Of a stretch of DNA of 63,533 bases, positions 7,870-17,025 are shown piece by piece (positions within the stretch are counted from its first letter, which is position 1; each line of letters starts with the position of its first letter). This DNA is from Thermobifida fusca NBRC 14071 = JCM 3263 (lineage in GTDB: Bacteria; Actinomycetota; Actinomycetes; Streptosporangiales; Streptosporangiaceae), in NCBI RefSeq assembly GCF_001592045.1, contig NZ_BCWB01000047.1, positions 1 through 63,533 of the forward strand. The letters are read 5' to 3'. The notes under the pieces are model-generated. The model ran no database searches, was not told where the DNA came from, and was given only the letters and a program-made list of their open reading frames with translations. The position numbers and the translations under genes were made by a program.

Positions 7870-10203
7870 CTAGTGCGCGCCGCGGGCCAGGCGGCTCGGC
7901 CACCACATCGCCCGGCCCACGTCGATGCTGAGCGCGGGCACCAGGAGGGACCGTACGATCAGCGCGTCCAAGAGCACGCCGAACGCCACCAGGAACGCCA
8001 ACTGCAGCAGGAAGAGCAGCGGCACCACGGTCAACGCGGCGAAGGTAGCGGCCAGCACCACACCGGCCGAGGTGATGACCCCGCCGGTGACGGTGAGACC
8101 GCGCAACACCCCTTCCCGGTGGCCGAAGTTGACCGCCTCTTCCCGCACCCGGGTGACGAGGAAGATGTTGTAGTCGATGCCCAAAGCCACCAGGAACACG
8201 AAGGCGAACAGCGGCACCCCGGGGTCGGCGCCCGGCAGGTCCAGCAGGTGGTTGAAGACGAGCGCGCCCACCCCCAGGGCCGAGCCGAACGACACCACCG
8301 TGGTGATGATGAGGAGCACCGGGGCGACCAGCGACCGCAGCAGCACGATCAGCACCAGCAGCACGACGGCCAGCACCAGCGGCACCACGACGTAGAGGTC
8401 CCGGGTCGCCGTGTCCAAGGTGTCGAGGGACTCCGCGGACGGGCCGCCCACGAGAGCGTTGGCGCCGTCCACCGCGTGCACGGCGTCCCGCAGCTCCCGG
8501 GTGATCTCCACGGCTTCAGTGGATTCAGCAGGCTCGCTCAGCGACGCTTCGAGCAGCACCCGGCCGTCCACAACCTTCGGCTCGGCTGCTGTGTCCTGCC
8601 CGCCTGCGACCCCGGGCGGGGGACCGTCCGCGCCGCCCTCCGAACCGCCTGCAACTCCTGGGGGCGGCCCACCCTGGGCCCCGTCCTCACCGGCAGGCGG
8701 CCCGCCCGGAGCACCGTCTTCCCCGGCGGGCGGTCCGCCCGGCATCTCTGGTGCTTCGGTGAGCGGCGTCACCTCGGTCACCCCGTCCACGCCCTCCGCG
8801 GCTTTGATGACCTCGTCCATGTGGTCGGCGTCTGCGATGATCACCGCGGGCTGGGCGGTCACCGCGTGCCCGAACCCGTCTTCCAGCACTTCCTGCCCGA
8901 CCACCGAATCCACTTCGGTGCGGAAGATGTCGAAGTCCGATGTGCCTTCGGCACGGAACTGCGGCACGAACGCGGCCGCGGCCAGCAGAGCAACCGCCGT
9001 CGCCACCCAGTAGCGGCGAGGGTGGCGCGACACCGAAGTCGCGATCGCACCCCACAGCCGGTGGCGACGCAGCACCGTCTCCGTAGGCTCCGTGTCTTCG
9101 CTCGCCTCCCCTTCGAACACGGGACGGAACGGCCAGAACGCGACCCGACCCAGCAGGAGAAGCACCGCCGGCAGGAAGGTGAGCGCCGCGATCAGCGCGG
9201 CGGCGATCCCGATCGCAGCCACCGGTCCCAGTCCACGGTTGGATGCCAAGTCGCTGGCGAGCAGGCACAGCACCCCGAGGATGACCGTGCCGCCGGAGGC
9301 GAGGATCGGTTCCACCGTCCCGCGCACAGCCGTGCGGATCGCCTCCAACGGGCGGGCGTTCTCCTGCAGGGTTTCCCGGTAGCGGGAGACCAGCAGCAGC
9401 GCATAGTCCGTGCACGCCCCTACGACCAGGATGAACAGGATGCCTTGGCTCTGCCCGTTGAGCTGCACCCACTCCTCTGCCGCAGCGACGTAGACGAGCG
9501 CCGCGGCCAGCACCAGGGCAAGCATCGCGGTGAGGATGACCACGATCGGCAGGATCGGGGACCGGTAGACGGTGATGAGGATGATGAGCACCGCGCCGAG
9601 CGCCACGAACAGCAGGGTGCTGTCGATCCCCCCGAACGCAGCAGACAGATCGGCGACAAGCCCGGCGGGGCCGGCCACGTAGACGTCCACCCCGTCGATG
9701 GGCTGCTCGGCGAGGAGCTCCCGCAGCTCTTCGACCGCGTCCCCGACGTCCGCGTCCTCGCGCAACGGGACGACGACCTGGGCGACAGAGTCGTCTTCGG
9801 TGCCCACCATCGGGCCGATCGCCGCGCCGTCGGAGATCTCCGGGTGGTCTTGGATCACCGCGACGTGCTCGCCGATGGCAGCCAACTGCTCGTCGGTCAG
9901 CGTGCGGTCAGCAGAGTAGGCGATGATCGCTGGAACCCGCTGCTCTTGGGCGAACTCCTCTTGGATCCGGCTGACCTCGGTGGACTCGGCGCTGACCGGG
10001 AGGAAAGAGGATTCGTCGTTGGTCTGCACTTCGGTGAGCCGACCCATGAAGGCGCCTAGCGGGCCCGCGCCGAACAACCAGACCAGGATGAGCAGAATTG
10101 CCGCGCCATACCAGGCGCGGCGGCGTAACAGTGAACGCTGCCCGGAAGCAGCAGGCCCGGGCGGGGTGTCACCAGCCGCCGACCGGCTCGTGTGTTGCGG
10201 CAA
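7870..10203 (-). CDS. MMPL family RND-type membrane transporter
   Basis: An MMPL/RND exporter with two halves, each having one membrane helix, a large outer-face loop and five further helices. MMPL proteins export lipids or hydrophobic compounds using the proton gradient. I choose TTG at 10203 as the start (777 aa) because GAGGAG lies seven bases before it; an ATG 66 nt upstream lacks a comparable site. The transmembrane Asp signature of the first half (GACTDYALLLVSRYRE) and second half (ALGIDYNIFLVTRVRE) are both present. The second outer loop contains a Gly/Pro-rich tandem repeat (GGPPAGEDGA and variants, about 8590-8750). No regulator or lipid-synthesis gene is adjacent. Confidence 0.88.
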   Translation of the reverse strand: MPQHTSRSAAGDTPPGPAASGQRSLLRRRAWYGAAILLILVWLFGAGPLGAFMGRLTEVQTNDESSFLPVSAESTEVSRIQEEFAQEQRVPAIIAYSADRTLTDEQLAAIGEHVAVIQDHPEISDGAAIGPMVGTEDDSVAQVVVPLREDADVGDAVEELRELLAEQPIDGVDVYVAGPAGLVADLSAAFGGIDSTLLFVALGAVLIILITVYRSPILPIVVILTAMLALVLAAALVYVAAAEEWVQLNGQSQGILFILVVGACTDYALLLVSRYRETLQENARPLEAIRTAVRGTVEPILASGGTVILGVLCLLASDLASNRGLGPVAAIGIAAALIAALTFLPAVLLLLGRVAFWPFRPVFEGEASEDTEPTETVLRRHRLWGAIATSVSRHPRRYWVATAVALLAAAAFVPQFRAEGTSDFDIFRTEVDSVVGQEVLEDGFGHAVTAQPAVIIADADHMDEVIKAAEGVDGVTEVTPLTEAPEMPGGPPAGEDGAPGGPPAGEDGAQGGPPPGVAGGSEGGADGPPPGVAGGQDTAAEPKVVDGRVLLEASLSEPAESTEAVEITRELRDAVHAVDGANALVGGPSAESLDTLDTATRDLYVVVPLVLAVVLLVLIVLLRSLVAPVLLIITTVVSFGSALGVGALVFNHLLDLPGADPGVPLFAFVFLVALGIDYNIFLVTRVREEAVNFGHREGVLRGLTVTGGVITSAGVVLAATFAALTVVPLLFLLQLAFLVAFGVLLDALIVRSLLVPALSIDVGRAMWWPSRLARGAH

Positions 10204-10593
10204 GGGTGGCTCCTCACATGTAGCACCAACGGGAAAACAAGGGCTATGCCAGTGCGGGATCCGGTGCATGCCGCCGCTGGCTGCGACCGGACGCGGGGGA
10301 CATCACACCACATCCCCTCCCGCGTGATACGGGCCACATTGGTCGGCGGGGTGTGCTGCGGCGTCAGGACCGCACACGCCCTTGCTGTCCCCCCGTCACG
10401 ATCACCGTCTCGCCAGCCCGCCGCGTGTCCCCCTCCTCCGACAGCGCGGCCGCACTACCGGCACAGCCGGACCAATCTACCCACCGTGGAACACCTGCCA
10501 CTCGGGGGAACCGCGGGTGGACACCGCTGTCCGGGCCCGCTTTTCCACTGCGGCACGGGCAGGCCGCGGCCGGGAAGCATCCCGCGGTTCCGC
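10204..10593. other. Intergenic region, no gene seen
   Basis: This 390-bp stretch separates the MMPL start from the end of the next minus-strand gene. Open frames on both strands have no family signature or ribosome binding site. It presumably holds the MMPL promoter. I see no strong repeats. Confidence 0.35.
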
Positions 10594-11106
10594 TCATCCC
10601 CGGCCGACAAAGAACGGGCGCGCCCGCCGCGGCGGTTCCGGCACCCACCGCGGGTTCCGGGACCTCCAGTACGGGTTGTCGTAGGGCAGGCGGCCGCTGA
10701 ACCTCCCGTACATGCCGGACGTCAACAGCACCATTCCGGCCACAAAGCCGCAGATCACGTCCGAGATGCGCAAAGCGAGCAGGTTGTGCGGGGTGTCCAG
10801 TACCAGCAGCGCGCCCAGCCCGCCCAGCACGAGCACCGCGCCCACCGCGATGTTGACCGTGGAAGCGACCGTGCCGCCGACGATCGCTCCGCCGACGAGA
10901 AACGACCCGACAGCCACCATGAGGAACCCCAGTGCTTCCGCAGCCGAGACCCCCGGGACCACCTCGTGGTCGACGGCGAACCCGACACCGTGGCCCGCTG
11001 CCCCGAGGAGACCGGTGATGATCAACGGCACGGCGACCGCCACAGCACCCCAGCGGTAGACGGCGTCAAGCCGGCGGTCAACCGCCCGACTCGTGTCAAG
11101 CCTCAT
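10594..11106 (-). CDS. DUF4383-like membrane protein
   Basis: A 170-aa integral membrane protein with four hydrophobic segments. The start at 11106 is chosen because AGGAGGGAGAGGG precedes it; an in-frame ATG 93 nt upstream has no such site. The pattern NIAVGAVLVLGGLGAL followed by DTPHNLLALRISDVICGFVAGMVLL resembles the DUF4383 family of actinobacterial membrane proteins of unknown function. The C-terminus is a basic, proline-rich cytoplasmic tail. Confidence 0.65.
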   Translation of the reverse strand: MRLDTSRAVDRRLDAVYRWGAVAVAVPLIITGLLGAAGHGVGFAVDHEVVPGVSAAEALGFLMVAVGSFLVGGAIVGGTVASTVNIAVGAVLVLGGLGALLVLDTPHNLLALRISDVICGFVAGMVLLTSGMYGRFSGRLPYDNPYWRSRNPRWVPEPPRRARPFFVGRG

Positions 11107-11244
11107 CCCTCTCCCTCCTGACAGGCCCCCTCTACCCAGCCGAAAAGCGGGATAGCGGAAAATCCCGGAAGGAGCGGGGAATGGTTCTCTGGGCATCAAC
11201 CAGAGGCGGATGCGCTCCCGACAGCGCAGACGGAAAGGGTGGAT

Positions 11245-12243
11245 ATGGGAGCCGACACGTCAAACAAACCCGAGTTCAAACGGTCGCCGAGCCACTTCGT
11301 CGACCGTATTACCGCGGACGGCTCCGAAGGGTGGCCGGTAGAGGCGGGACGGTACCGGCTGATCGTCAGCCGGGCCTGCCCGTGGGCCAACCGGGCGATG
11401 ATCGCCCGCCGCCTCCTAGGGTTGGAATCCGCGATCTCCCTCGCCGTGGCCGACCCTATCCAGGACGAACGCAGCTGGCGGTTCACCCTCGACCCGGACG
11501 GCCGCGACCCGGTGCTCGGCATCCGCTTCCTCGCCGAGGCCTACTACGCCCGCGACCCCGAGTACACCGGCGGGATCAGCGTTCCCGCGATCGTCGACAT
11601 TCCGAGCGGAAAACTCGTCACCAACGACTACCTGCATATCCCCGCGAATTTCGCCACCGAGTGGCGGAGCCTCCACCGTGAAGGCGCACCCGACCTGTAC
11701 CCCGAGCCGCTGCGGGACGAGATCGACGAGATCAGCGAAGTGATCTTCCGGGACGTGAACAACGGCGTCTACGTGTGCGGTTTCGCCCGCACACAGCAGA
11801 CCTACGAGCGGGCGTTCACCGCCCTGTTCACCCGGCTCGACGCTCTCTCAGAGCGCCTGTCGCGGCAGCGGTACTTGGTCGGCGACAGCATCACCGTCGC
11901 CGACATCGCGCTTTTCGTGACCCTCGTCCGCTTTGACGCGGTCTACCACGGCCACTTCAAGTGCAATCGGAACAAACTCACGGAAATGCCGGTGCTGTGG
12001 GCCTACGCCCGCGACCTGTTCCAGACACCGGGCATCGGCGACACCGTGGACTTCGACCACATCAAACGGCACTACTACGTGGTCCACCGCGACATCAACC
12101 CGTCGGGGATCGTGCCGTTGGGACCGGACCTGTCCGGCTGGCTCACCCCGCACGGCCGGGAAGAACTGGGCGGCCGCCCGTTCGGGGACGGCACCCCGCC
12201 GGGACCTCCCCCAGAAGCGGAACGCATCCCCGCCCAGTGGTGA
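11245..12243 (+). CDS. Glutathione S-transferase family protein (Xi-class, quinone reductase type)
   Basis: A 332-aa protein of the Xi-class GST/ECM4/YqjG type. The N-terminal thioredoxin-like domain carries SRACPWANR with the catalytic Cys at residue 45. The all-helical C-terminal domain includes TLYxR-like FTRLDALSERLSRQRYLVGDSITVADIALF and the family hallmark HIKRHYYVVHRDINPSGIVPLGP. Xi-class enzymes reduce glutathionyl-hydroquinones; actinomycetes use mycothiol, so the thiol partner here is open. ATG at 11245 is preferred over GTG at 11239, which falls inside the ribosome binding site. It is convergent with the MFS gene, 7 bp apart. Confidence 0.88.
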   Translation: MGADTSNKPEFKRSPSHFVDRITADGSEGWPVEAGRYRLIVSRACPWANRAMIARRLLGLESAISLAVADPIQDERSWRFTLDPDGRDPVLGIRFLAEAYYARDPEYTGGISVPAIVDIPSGKLVTNDYLHIPANFATEWRSLHREGAPDLYPEPLRDEIDEISEVIFRDVNNGVYVCGFARTQQTYERAFTALFTRLDALSERLSRQRYLVGDSITVADIALFVTLVRFDAVYHGHFKCNRNKLTEMPVLWAYARDLFQTPGIGDTVDFDHIKRHYYVVHRDINPSGIVPLGPDLSGWLTPHGREELGGRPFGDGTPPGPPPEAERIPAQW

Positions 12244-12250
12244 CCGTCCG

Positions 12251-13462
12251 TCAACGGGCGGGTGCGCTGCCGCGCCTGCGTCCGGCATCACGCCACGCGA
12301 AGGGGACCGCGGCGGTGATGAGGAACGCGGCAGCACCGTAGGCGCCGGGAATGGACACGGCCTGCGCGATGAGCCCGGCCGAGACCGACCCCGCCCCGGT
12401 GCCCGCGTCGAAGGAGACGTTCCAGGCCGCGCTGGCCGTGCCGTGGTTCTGCGGGCCAGCGCGGTGGAACATCACGACCATGGCGTCGTTCTGCACGGTG
12501 CCGAAACCGAACCCGTAGAGCGCCGCGGCGGCGACAGCCAGGACCGGGAACGCGGCGACCGCGACCGCGAGGCCCGCCATTCCCGCGGCGCACAGGATCG
12601 CGCCGGGAACGAGGAGGCGTCCCGCGCCGTAGCGGTCGCTCCACGCCCCCGCGCACCACCGTCCCGTGGTCATCGCGGCAGAGAGCGCGAACAGGGAGGC
12701 CGAGACGATCACGGTGTCCACTGCCAGCGGCAGGAACGCGGTGGCGCCGCCCAGGGCGCACGCGGAGACGAGCATGACCAGGCAGGGCGCGGTGAGCGGG
12801 CGGAGCGGAACGCGGCGGGAACTCGGCTGGTCGGCTTCCGGTCGGCTGCCGTAGGCCGTGCTCCGCCGGGTCATCCCGCCGACGAGGAGAGCAGCCAAGG
12901 AACTAGACAGCCCTGTGACCAGGAAGACGGCGGGAAAACCGAACGTGTCCGCCGCCCACACTCCTAGCGGAAGAAACCCGATCTGGGGGATGCCGACGGC
13001 GACCCCGTGCCACCCCACAGCCCTGCCGCGCTGGTCAGGAGTGGTGAGCTCGGCGACGAGCGCGCTTCCCACCACGGTGACGATGCCGAAGCCGAGGCCC
13101 CGCACCGCACACACCGCCAAGATCCACCCCAGGTCCGCGGAGAGCGGGTAACCGAACGTCGGCACGCCGAGCAGCAGCGCCCCGGCGACGAAGAGCCGGT
13201 ACGGCCCCCACCAGCGCAGCAGGCGGCTCATACACACCTGGATGCCGACGGTTGTCGCCATGGTCACCGCGGTCGTGGTGCCCACCCCGCTGTGGTCCGA
13301 GCCGCCCACCGCGGCCCACAGCGGGACCACGGACAGCAGGGGCGCGTAGTTGGTGAACACACCGACGGTCGCCGCCAGCAGGAGAAGGAAGTCCCGGTCA
13401 GCGAGCGGACCACGGGACCGGACATCGCTGCCTTCGCGCTTCCGCAGGAGGAAAAAAGCCAT
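12251..13462 (-). CDS. Major facilitator superfamily transporter
   Basis: A 403-residue MFS permease with about 12 hydrophobic segments. The loop after helix 2 reads MSRLLRWWGPYRLFVAG, and the second half has WCAGAWSDRYGAGRLL, the two classical MFS loop motifs in modified form. ATG at 13462 with AAGGAG just upstream is chosen; the frame extends 84 nt further to another ATG. The substrate is unknown; the shape recalls YfcJ/arabinose-efflux-like permeases. It is divergent from the next operon. Confidence 0.8.
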   Translation of the reverse strand: MAFFLLRKREGSDVRSRGPLADRDFLLLLAATVGVFTNYAPLLSVVPLWAAVGGSDHSGVGTTTAVTMATTVGIQVCMSRLLRWWGPYRLFVAGALLLGVPTFGYPLSADLGWILAVCAVRGLGFGIVTVVGSALVAELTTPDQRGRAVGWHGVAVGIPQIGFLPLGVWAADTFGFPAVFLVTGLSSSLAALLVGGMTRRSTAYGSRPEADQPSSRRVPLRPLTAPCLVMLVSACALGGATAFLPLAVDTVIVSASLFALSAAMTTGRWCAGAWSDRYGAGRLLVPGAILCAAGMAGLAVAVAAFPVLAVAAAALYGFGFGTVQNDAMVVMFHRAGPQNHGTASAAWNVSFDAGTGAGSVSAGLIAQAVSIPGAYGAAAFLITAAVPFAWRDAGRRRGSAPAR

Positions 13463-13616
13463 GGCTCCTTGGTACTGGGTGGACGCAACCGGAGACGCAC
13501 CGGGGTGAGCGGTGGTGCTGCCGTGATTCGTCGGCGGTGCGGGCATGGCCGGGGGAGCTGTGGGTAGCTGCGACTACCAGCAACCGCACAGACCCGAGAC
13601 GAAGAGGTGGGCGGCA

Positions 13617-14213
13617 ATGGCCTATGAGACCGCGCCTTCCGAGGCAGGTGGACGGTCCAGCGGAGCGAAAGAGAAAGCAGGGGAGGTTGCCGACCAGGCC
13701 CGCCAGTCCACGGGAGAAGTCGCCGCGACGGTCAAAGAGCAGGCCCGTGAAGTCGCTGGCGAGTCGCGCACCCAAGCCCGGCACGTAGCCACGAGGATAC
13801 GCGACCAGCTCGACGAAGAGACGTGGACCCAGGCCCAGCGGGTCGCGGAGATGGTGCGTGAATGGTCGGACGACCTGGCGGCGATGGCAGACCAGACCGA
13901 GGTCGACTCGCCGGTACGGGATGTGGTGCGGCAGGTCGCCGAGCGGGGACACCGCACCGCTGACTTCCTGGACCAGCGCGGCCTCTACGGAGTCGCCGAT
14001 GAGATCCGGGGGTTTGCACGGCGACGGCCGGGACTCTTCCTCGCCGGGGCTGCCCTCGCCGGATTCGCGGTGGGGCGGCTGGCCAAGGCGGTCACCAAGG
14101 AGTCGCAGGAGGAAACAGCGGAGCCTTCGGCCGTCGAGAGTTCCGGCCCTGGACCGGTGCGGACCCCTCCGCCCCGCCAGGAGGAGTCCGCACCCTCTGC
14201 CGAGGAGCCGTAG
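13617..14213 (+). CDS. YtxH-like/LEA-like membrane-associated protein
   Basis: A 198-aa protein, first of a three-gene operon. The N-terminal 100 residues are Ala/Gln/Glu-rich amphipathic helix with repeats of the GEVADQARQSTGEVAAT kind, as in LEA-like and YtxH-like proteins. One short hydrophobic segment (LFLAGAALAGFAVGRLAK, about residue 145) probably contacts the membrane. The tail is acidic and Pro-rich. The start at 13617 follows GAAGAGG; an in-frame upstream ATG lacks support. Its partners downstream suggest an envelope or osmotic stress role, which is inference. Confidence 0.65.
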   Translation: MAYETAPSEAGGRSSGAKEKAGEVADQARQSTGEVAATVKEQAREVAGESRTQARHVATRIRDQLDEETWTQAQRVAEMVREWSDDLAAMADQTEVDSPVRDVVRQVAERGHRTADFLDQRGLYGVADEIRGFARRRPGLFLAGAALAGFAVGRLAKAVTKESQEETAEPSAVESSGPGPVRTPPPRQEESAPSAEEP

Positions 14214-14254
14214 GGCTCCCCCGCACACAGGCGAGCACGCAGAGAGGACGTGAC

Positions 14255-14695
14255 ATGGCTTCACCGCAGATTCCGCAACAGAGCACTGGCTCGCGTGTCA
14301 GCGCACCGCAGCAGCGGGACGAAGCCTCGCTGGGCGAGTTGATCAGTGAGGTGATGAACGACCTGCAGACCCTGTTCCGCCAGGAACTGAACCTGGCCAA
14401 AGCCGAATTCCGGGAAGAAGGGGTCAAAGCAGGAAAGGCCGCGGGGATGCTCGCCGGAGCAGGCGTGGCAGCACTGCTCTTCCTCGGCTTCGCCAGCCTT
14501 GCCCTGGTGTATGCGCTGGCGAATGTGATGGACGCCGGGTGGGCGGCGCTGATCGTGGCCGTGCTGTGGGGGATCGCCGCCGGAGCGCTGGCCTTCGTGG
14601 GCCGCGCCAAGATGCGCGACGTCTCCCCGAAGCCGGAACGGACTATTGAGACGCTGAAGGAGGACGCGCAGTGGGCCAAACACCCGAGGAGATAA
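14255..14695 (+). CDS. Holin-X-like (DUF1469) membrane protein
   Basis: A 146-aa protein with two transmembrane helices (about 70-95 and 100-125) after an amphipathic N-terminus containing SLGELISEVMNDLQTLFRQELNLAKAEFREEG. This is the pattern of the actinobacterial holin-X/DUF1469 family, often beside DUF3618 genes. The holin name is by similarity only. It lies 41 bp after the YtxH-like gene, and its end overlaps the next start by 25 bp, so the three are translated together. Confidence 0.75.
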   Translation: MASPQIPQQSTGSRVSAPQQRDEASLGELISEVMNDLQTLFRQELNLAKAEFREEGVKAGKAAGMLAGAGVAALLFLGFASLALVYALANVMDAGWAALIVAVLWGIAAGALAFVGRAKMRDVSPKPERTIETLKEDAQWAKHPRR

Positions 14696-15282
14696 GGAAC
14701 GACATCGAAGTGACCCGCGCGGAGCTCCGCGACGACGTGGACCGGATCGCCCAGCGTGCCAGCCCTCGGGGGATGGTGCGGCGGCGCATCGACCAGCTCC
14801 GCGGCGCATTCCGCACTCTCAAGGAGCGGGTGATGGGAACCTCCCCGGACCAGGCAGAAGCACAGGAGGCCGGGCAGCGGGCCCAGGAGTACGCTGCCTC
14901 AGCTAAAGAGAGCGTCCGCAGCGGGGCGGGCCAGGCGTCGGAAGCGGTGAAGTCGATGCCGGGCCGGACTGTGGAACGCACCCAGGGGTATCCGCTGACC
15001 GCTGGACTCATCGCGTTCGGCGCCGGACTGCTCGCGGCGTCGGTGATCTCCGACAGCCAGACGGAACGCGAAGCGGCCCGCCGGATCAAGGAACGGATGG
15101 GCGGCGCAGTGGAACCGGTCAAGCAGTCGCTGACGGAGTCCGCGCAGCGGGTCGGGGAAGAAGCCCAGGAGTCCACGCGGCAGGCCGCCCAGCAGGTGAA
15201 GGAGTCCGCGGCGCACGGCGGGCAGGCGGCCCGGGACACCGCTCAGCGGGAAGCCCAGCGGGCCCGGGAGCACGTCCAGTAG
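14671..15282 (+). CDS. DUF3618 domain protein
   Basis: A 203-aa protein opening with TPEEIRNDIEVTRAELRDDVDRIAQRASP, the diagnostic DUF3618 motif. A single hydrophobic stretch (LTAGLIAFGAGLLAASVIS, about residues 108-126) is flanked by long Ala/Gln/Glu amphipathic helices. The function is unknown. GTG at 14671 has GAAGGAGG upstream inside the end of the preceding gene, showing translational coupling. A small hairpin (GTTGCGG at 15287 and CCGCAAC at 15304) follows the stop. Confidence 0.8.
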   Translation: MGQTPEEIRNDIEVTRAELRDDVDRIAQRASPRGMVRRRIDQLRGAFRTLKERVMGTSPDQAEAQEAGQRAQEYAASAKESVRSGAGQASEAVKSMPGRTVERTQGYPLTAGLIAFGAGLLAASVISDSQTEREAARRIKERMGGAVEPVKQSLTESAQRVGEEAQESTRQAAQQVKESAAHGGQAARDTAQREAQRAREHVQ

Positions 15283-15385
15283 ACCGGTTGCGGAGCGGAC
15301 GTGCCGCAACTCCCGCGGGCGGCGTTTCCCGAGTGGAAAAAGAAGGGGCGCGGCACTGGGCCGCACCCCCGGCTGGCGGAGACGG

Positions 15386-16486
15386 TTAGTCAAGCAGCGG
15401 GATCAGCGCCTCCAGCCAGTTCTGCGCGATCTTGGCGTCCCCGGAAGCGTTGGGGTGCACCCCGTCGTAGGTGTCGGCGTCAGTGTCGAATCCGGTCCAC
15501 TGGTCCACGACGATGACGGGGGACTGGGCGGTGCTTTCGCTGGCCGCCCACGCGGGGATCGCAGCGTTGAGGGCTTGCACGCCCTGGGCGCAGGTGGCGC
15601 AGCTTCGCGCCGAGTCCATAGGGATGATCTGGGCCACGAGGATCGTCATGTTCGGGTTGTTGGCCCGCATCTGACTGACCAGCGTGCTGTAGGCGTCGAG
15701 GATCGTCTGGGTGGGCAGAGAGCTCCAGACGTCGTTGGTGCCGAAGTGCATGAGCACGATGTCGGGGTTGGTGGCGGACAGCCAGGTGGACAGTTGTCCG
15801 CTGCGAGCCAGGTTGGTGACCAGCATGCCCCCGTGGCCTTCGTTTTCGTGGTCGTAGGGGAAGCCGCAGCCGTCGCCGGCGCGGGAGCCGACGAAGTCGA
15901 TGTTGGTGTATCCGGCGTCGGTCAGGTCACGCCACAGGAGGGCCCGCCAGCAGCCGGGGGAGCCGGTGATCGAGTCGCCCAGCGGCATGATCCGCACCGG
16001 TTCGCCCGGGGTTCCAGGACCGCCGGGCTCATCGGGGCCACCGGGCTCGTTAGGGCCGCCCGGGGTGCCGCCGCCCGGGGCGTCGAGGAAGCACGCGATG
16101 TCGGTGGGGAGGGAGGAGGCGCCCGACCCCGTGCCCTGGAAACCGAAGGACGCGCTGCCGCCCACGGGGAGCGACCCGTTCCACGAGGCGTTGGTGGCGG
16201 TCACTGTGGAGCCGTTCACGGACAGTTCGGCGTTCCACGTGTTGGTGATGGTGTGACCGGACGGCAGGGTCCACTGGACCGTCCACCCGGTGGCGGGCGT
16301 TCCGCTGGTGTTGGTGACGGTGACGTTGCCGACGAAACCGCTTCCCCAGTCGCTGGCAACCGTGTATTCCGCAGAGCAGCCGTCGGCTGCCGAGGCTGCC
16401 GGGGCGCCGCCGATGACGAGCGTGGCCGCTGCTACCACCAGTGCGCTGCACGCGCCGGTGACCGCACGTGCCCAGGTACGGGACAT
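15386..16486 (-). CDS. Secreted SGNH/GDSL esterase with N-terminal CBM2 (CE3-like)
   Basis: A 366-aa secreted carbohydrate esterase. A signal peptide ends near residue 33 (ASAA). Residues about 37-133 form a family 2 carbohydrate-binding module bounded by C37 and C132, with conserved Trp residues (W47, W68, W72, W84, W102). A Gly/Pro/Glu linker (136-163) leads to an SGNH hydrolase: GDSI with Ser172, GTND with Asn251, and DGVHPNASG with D341/H344. This resembles CE3 acetyl xylan esterases, so deacetylation of plant polysaccharide is the likely role. The start at 16486 follows GAGGAG. I found no CelR-type operator upstream. Confidence 0.9.
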   Translation of the reverse strand: MSRTWARAVTGACSALVVAAATLVIGGAPAASAADGCSAEYTVASDWGSGFVGNVTVTNTSGTPATGWTVQWTLPSGHTITNTWNAELSVNGSTVTATNASWNGSLPVGGSASFGFQGTGSGASSLPTDIACFLDAPGGGTPGGPNEPGGPDEPGGPGTPGEPVRIMPLGDSITGSPGCWRALLWRDLTDAGYTNIDFVGSRAGDGCGFPYDHENEGHGGMLVTNLARSGQLSTWLSATNPDIVLMHFGTNDVWSSLPTQTILDAYSTLVSQMRANNPNMTILVAQIIPMDSARSCATCAQGVQALNAAIPAWAASESTAQSPVIVVDQWTGFDTDADTYDGVHPNASGDAKIAQNWLEALIPLLD

Positions 16487-16634
16487 GAAAGACTCCTCAA
16501 GGTCGCTTCCCCTCCCTCCTCCAGGATTGGAAAGCACCGTGAGTGCAGGTGTCGATACCCGCTGTGAATGCTAATGGCCGGTAGCTCGCGGTGTAAAGAA
16601 CGGGCAAAGCGAACGTGAGGGAGCACCCCGGCAA

Positions 16635-16862
16635 TTAGGGCTCTTCGGCTTCGTCGTGCAGCACGGGTTTGCGGGAAAGCGACGGCAGCGGCCGATAGGG
16701 CCGGTGCCGGAAGGCAAGGAAAAGCCAGAGTGACGCGAGGAGCAGACTCGCCGCGATGTGGGGTTTGCCGCTCCCCACCAGCCCTGCGGCGAAAAGGACG
16801 AGCACCACTATGACCAGGGCCCCACGCGCCCGGTGGCGCAGGGCCCGCTGCGACGACGCCAT
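16635..16862 (-). CDS. Small two-helix membrane protein
   Basis: A 75-aa protein with two hydrophobic segments (ALVIVVLVLFAAGLVGS and HIAASLLLASLWLFLAF) and a basic, Pro-rich tail. The ATG at 16862 is chosen over one 39 nt upstream because AGGAG lies six bases before it. No family is recognised. Confidence 0.55.
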   Translation of the reverse strand: MASSQRALRHRARGALVIVVLVLFAAGLVGSGKPHIAASLLLASLWLFLAFRHRPYRPLPSLSRKPVLHDEAEEP

Positions 16863-17025
16863 CCGGACTCCTGTCTTCTCAAAGTCCGTTTGGGACTGCA
16901 CCGTTGTTCAACCAGCCGTGCCGGGCGCACCGCAACGGCTGTGTGTCTGCTGCCCCGCCCGCGTCGAACGCAAACGTGCCCGCTGCCCGTGGGACCAGAG
17001 GGAGCCTGCGCCGGACAGCGGGGGA

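Noticed and set aside
16487-16634. CelR operator upstream of the CBM2 esterase
   Set aside because: The expected TGGGAGCGCTCCCA palindrome of Thermobifida cellulase genes is not present here.
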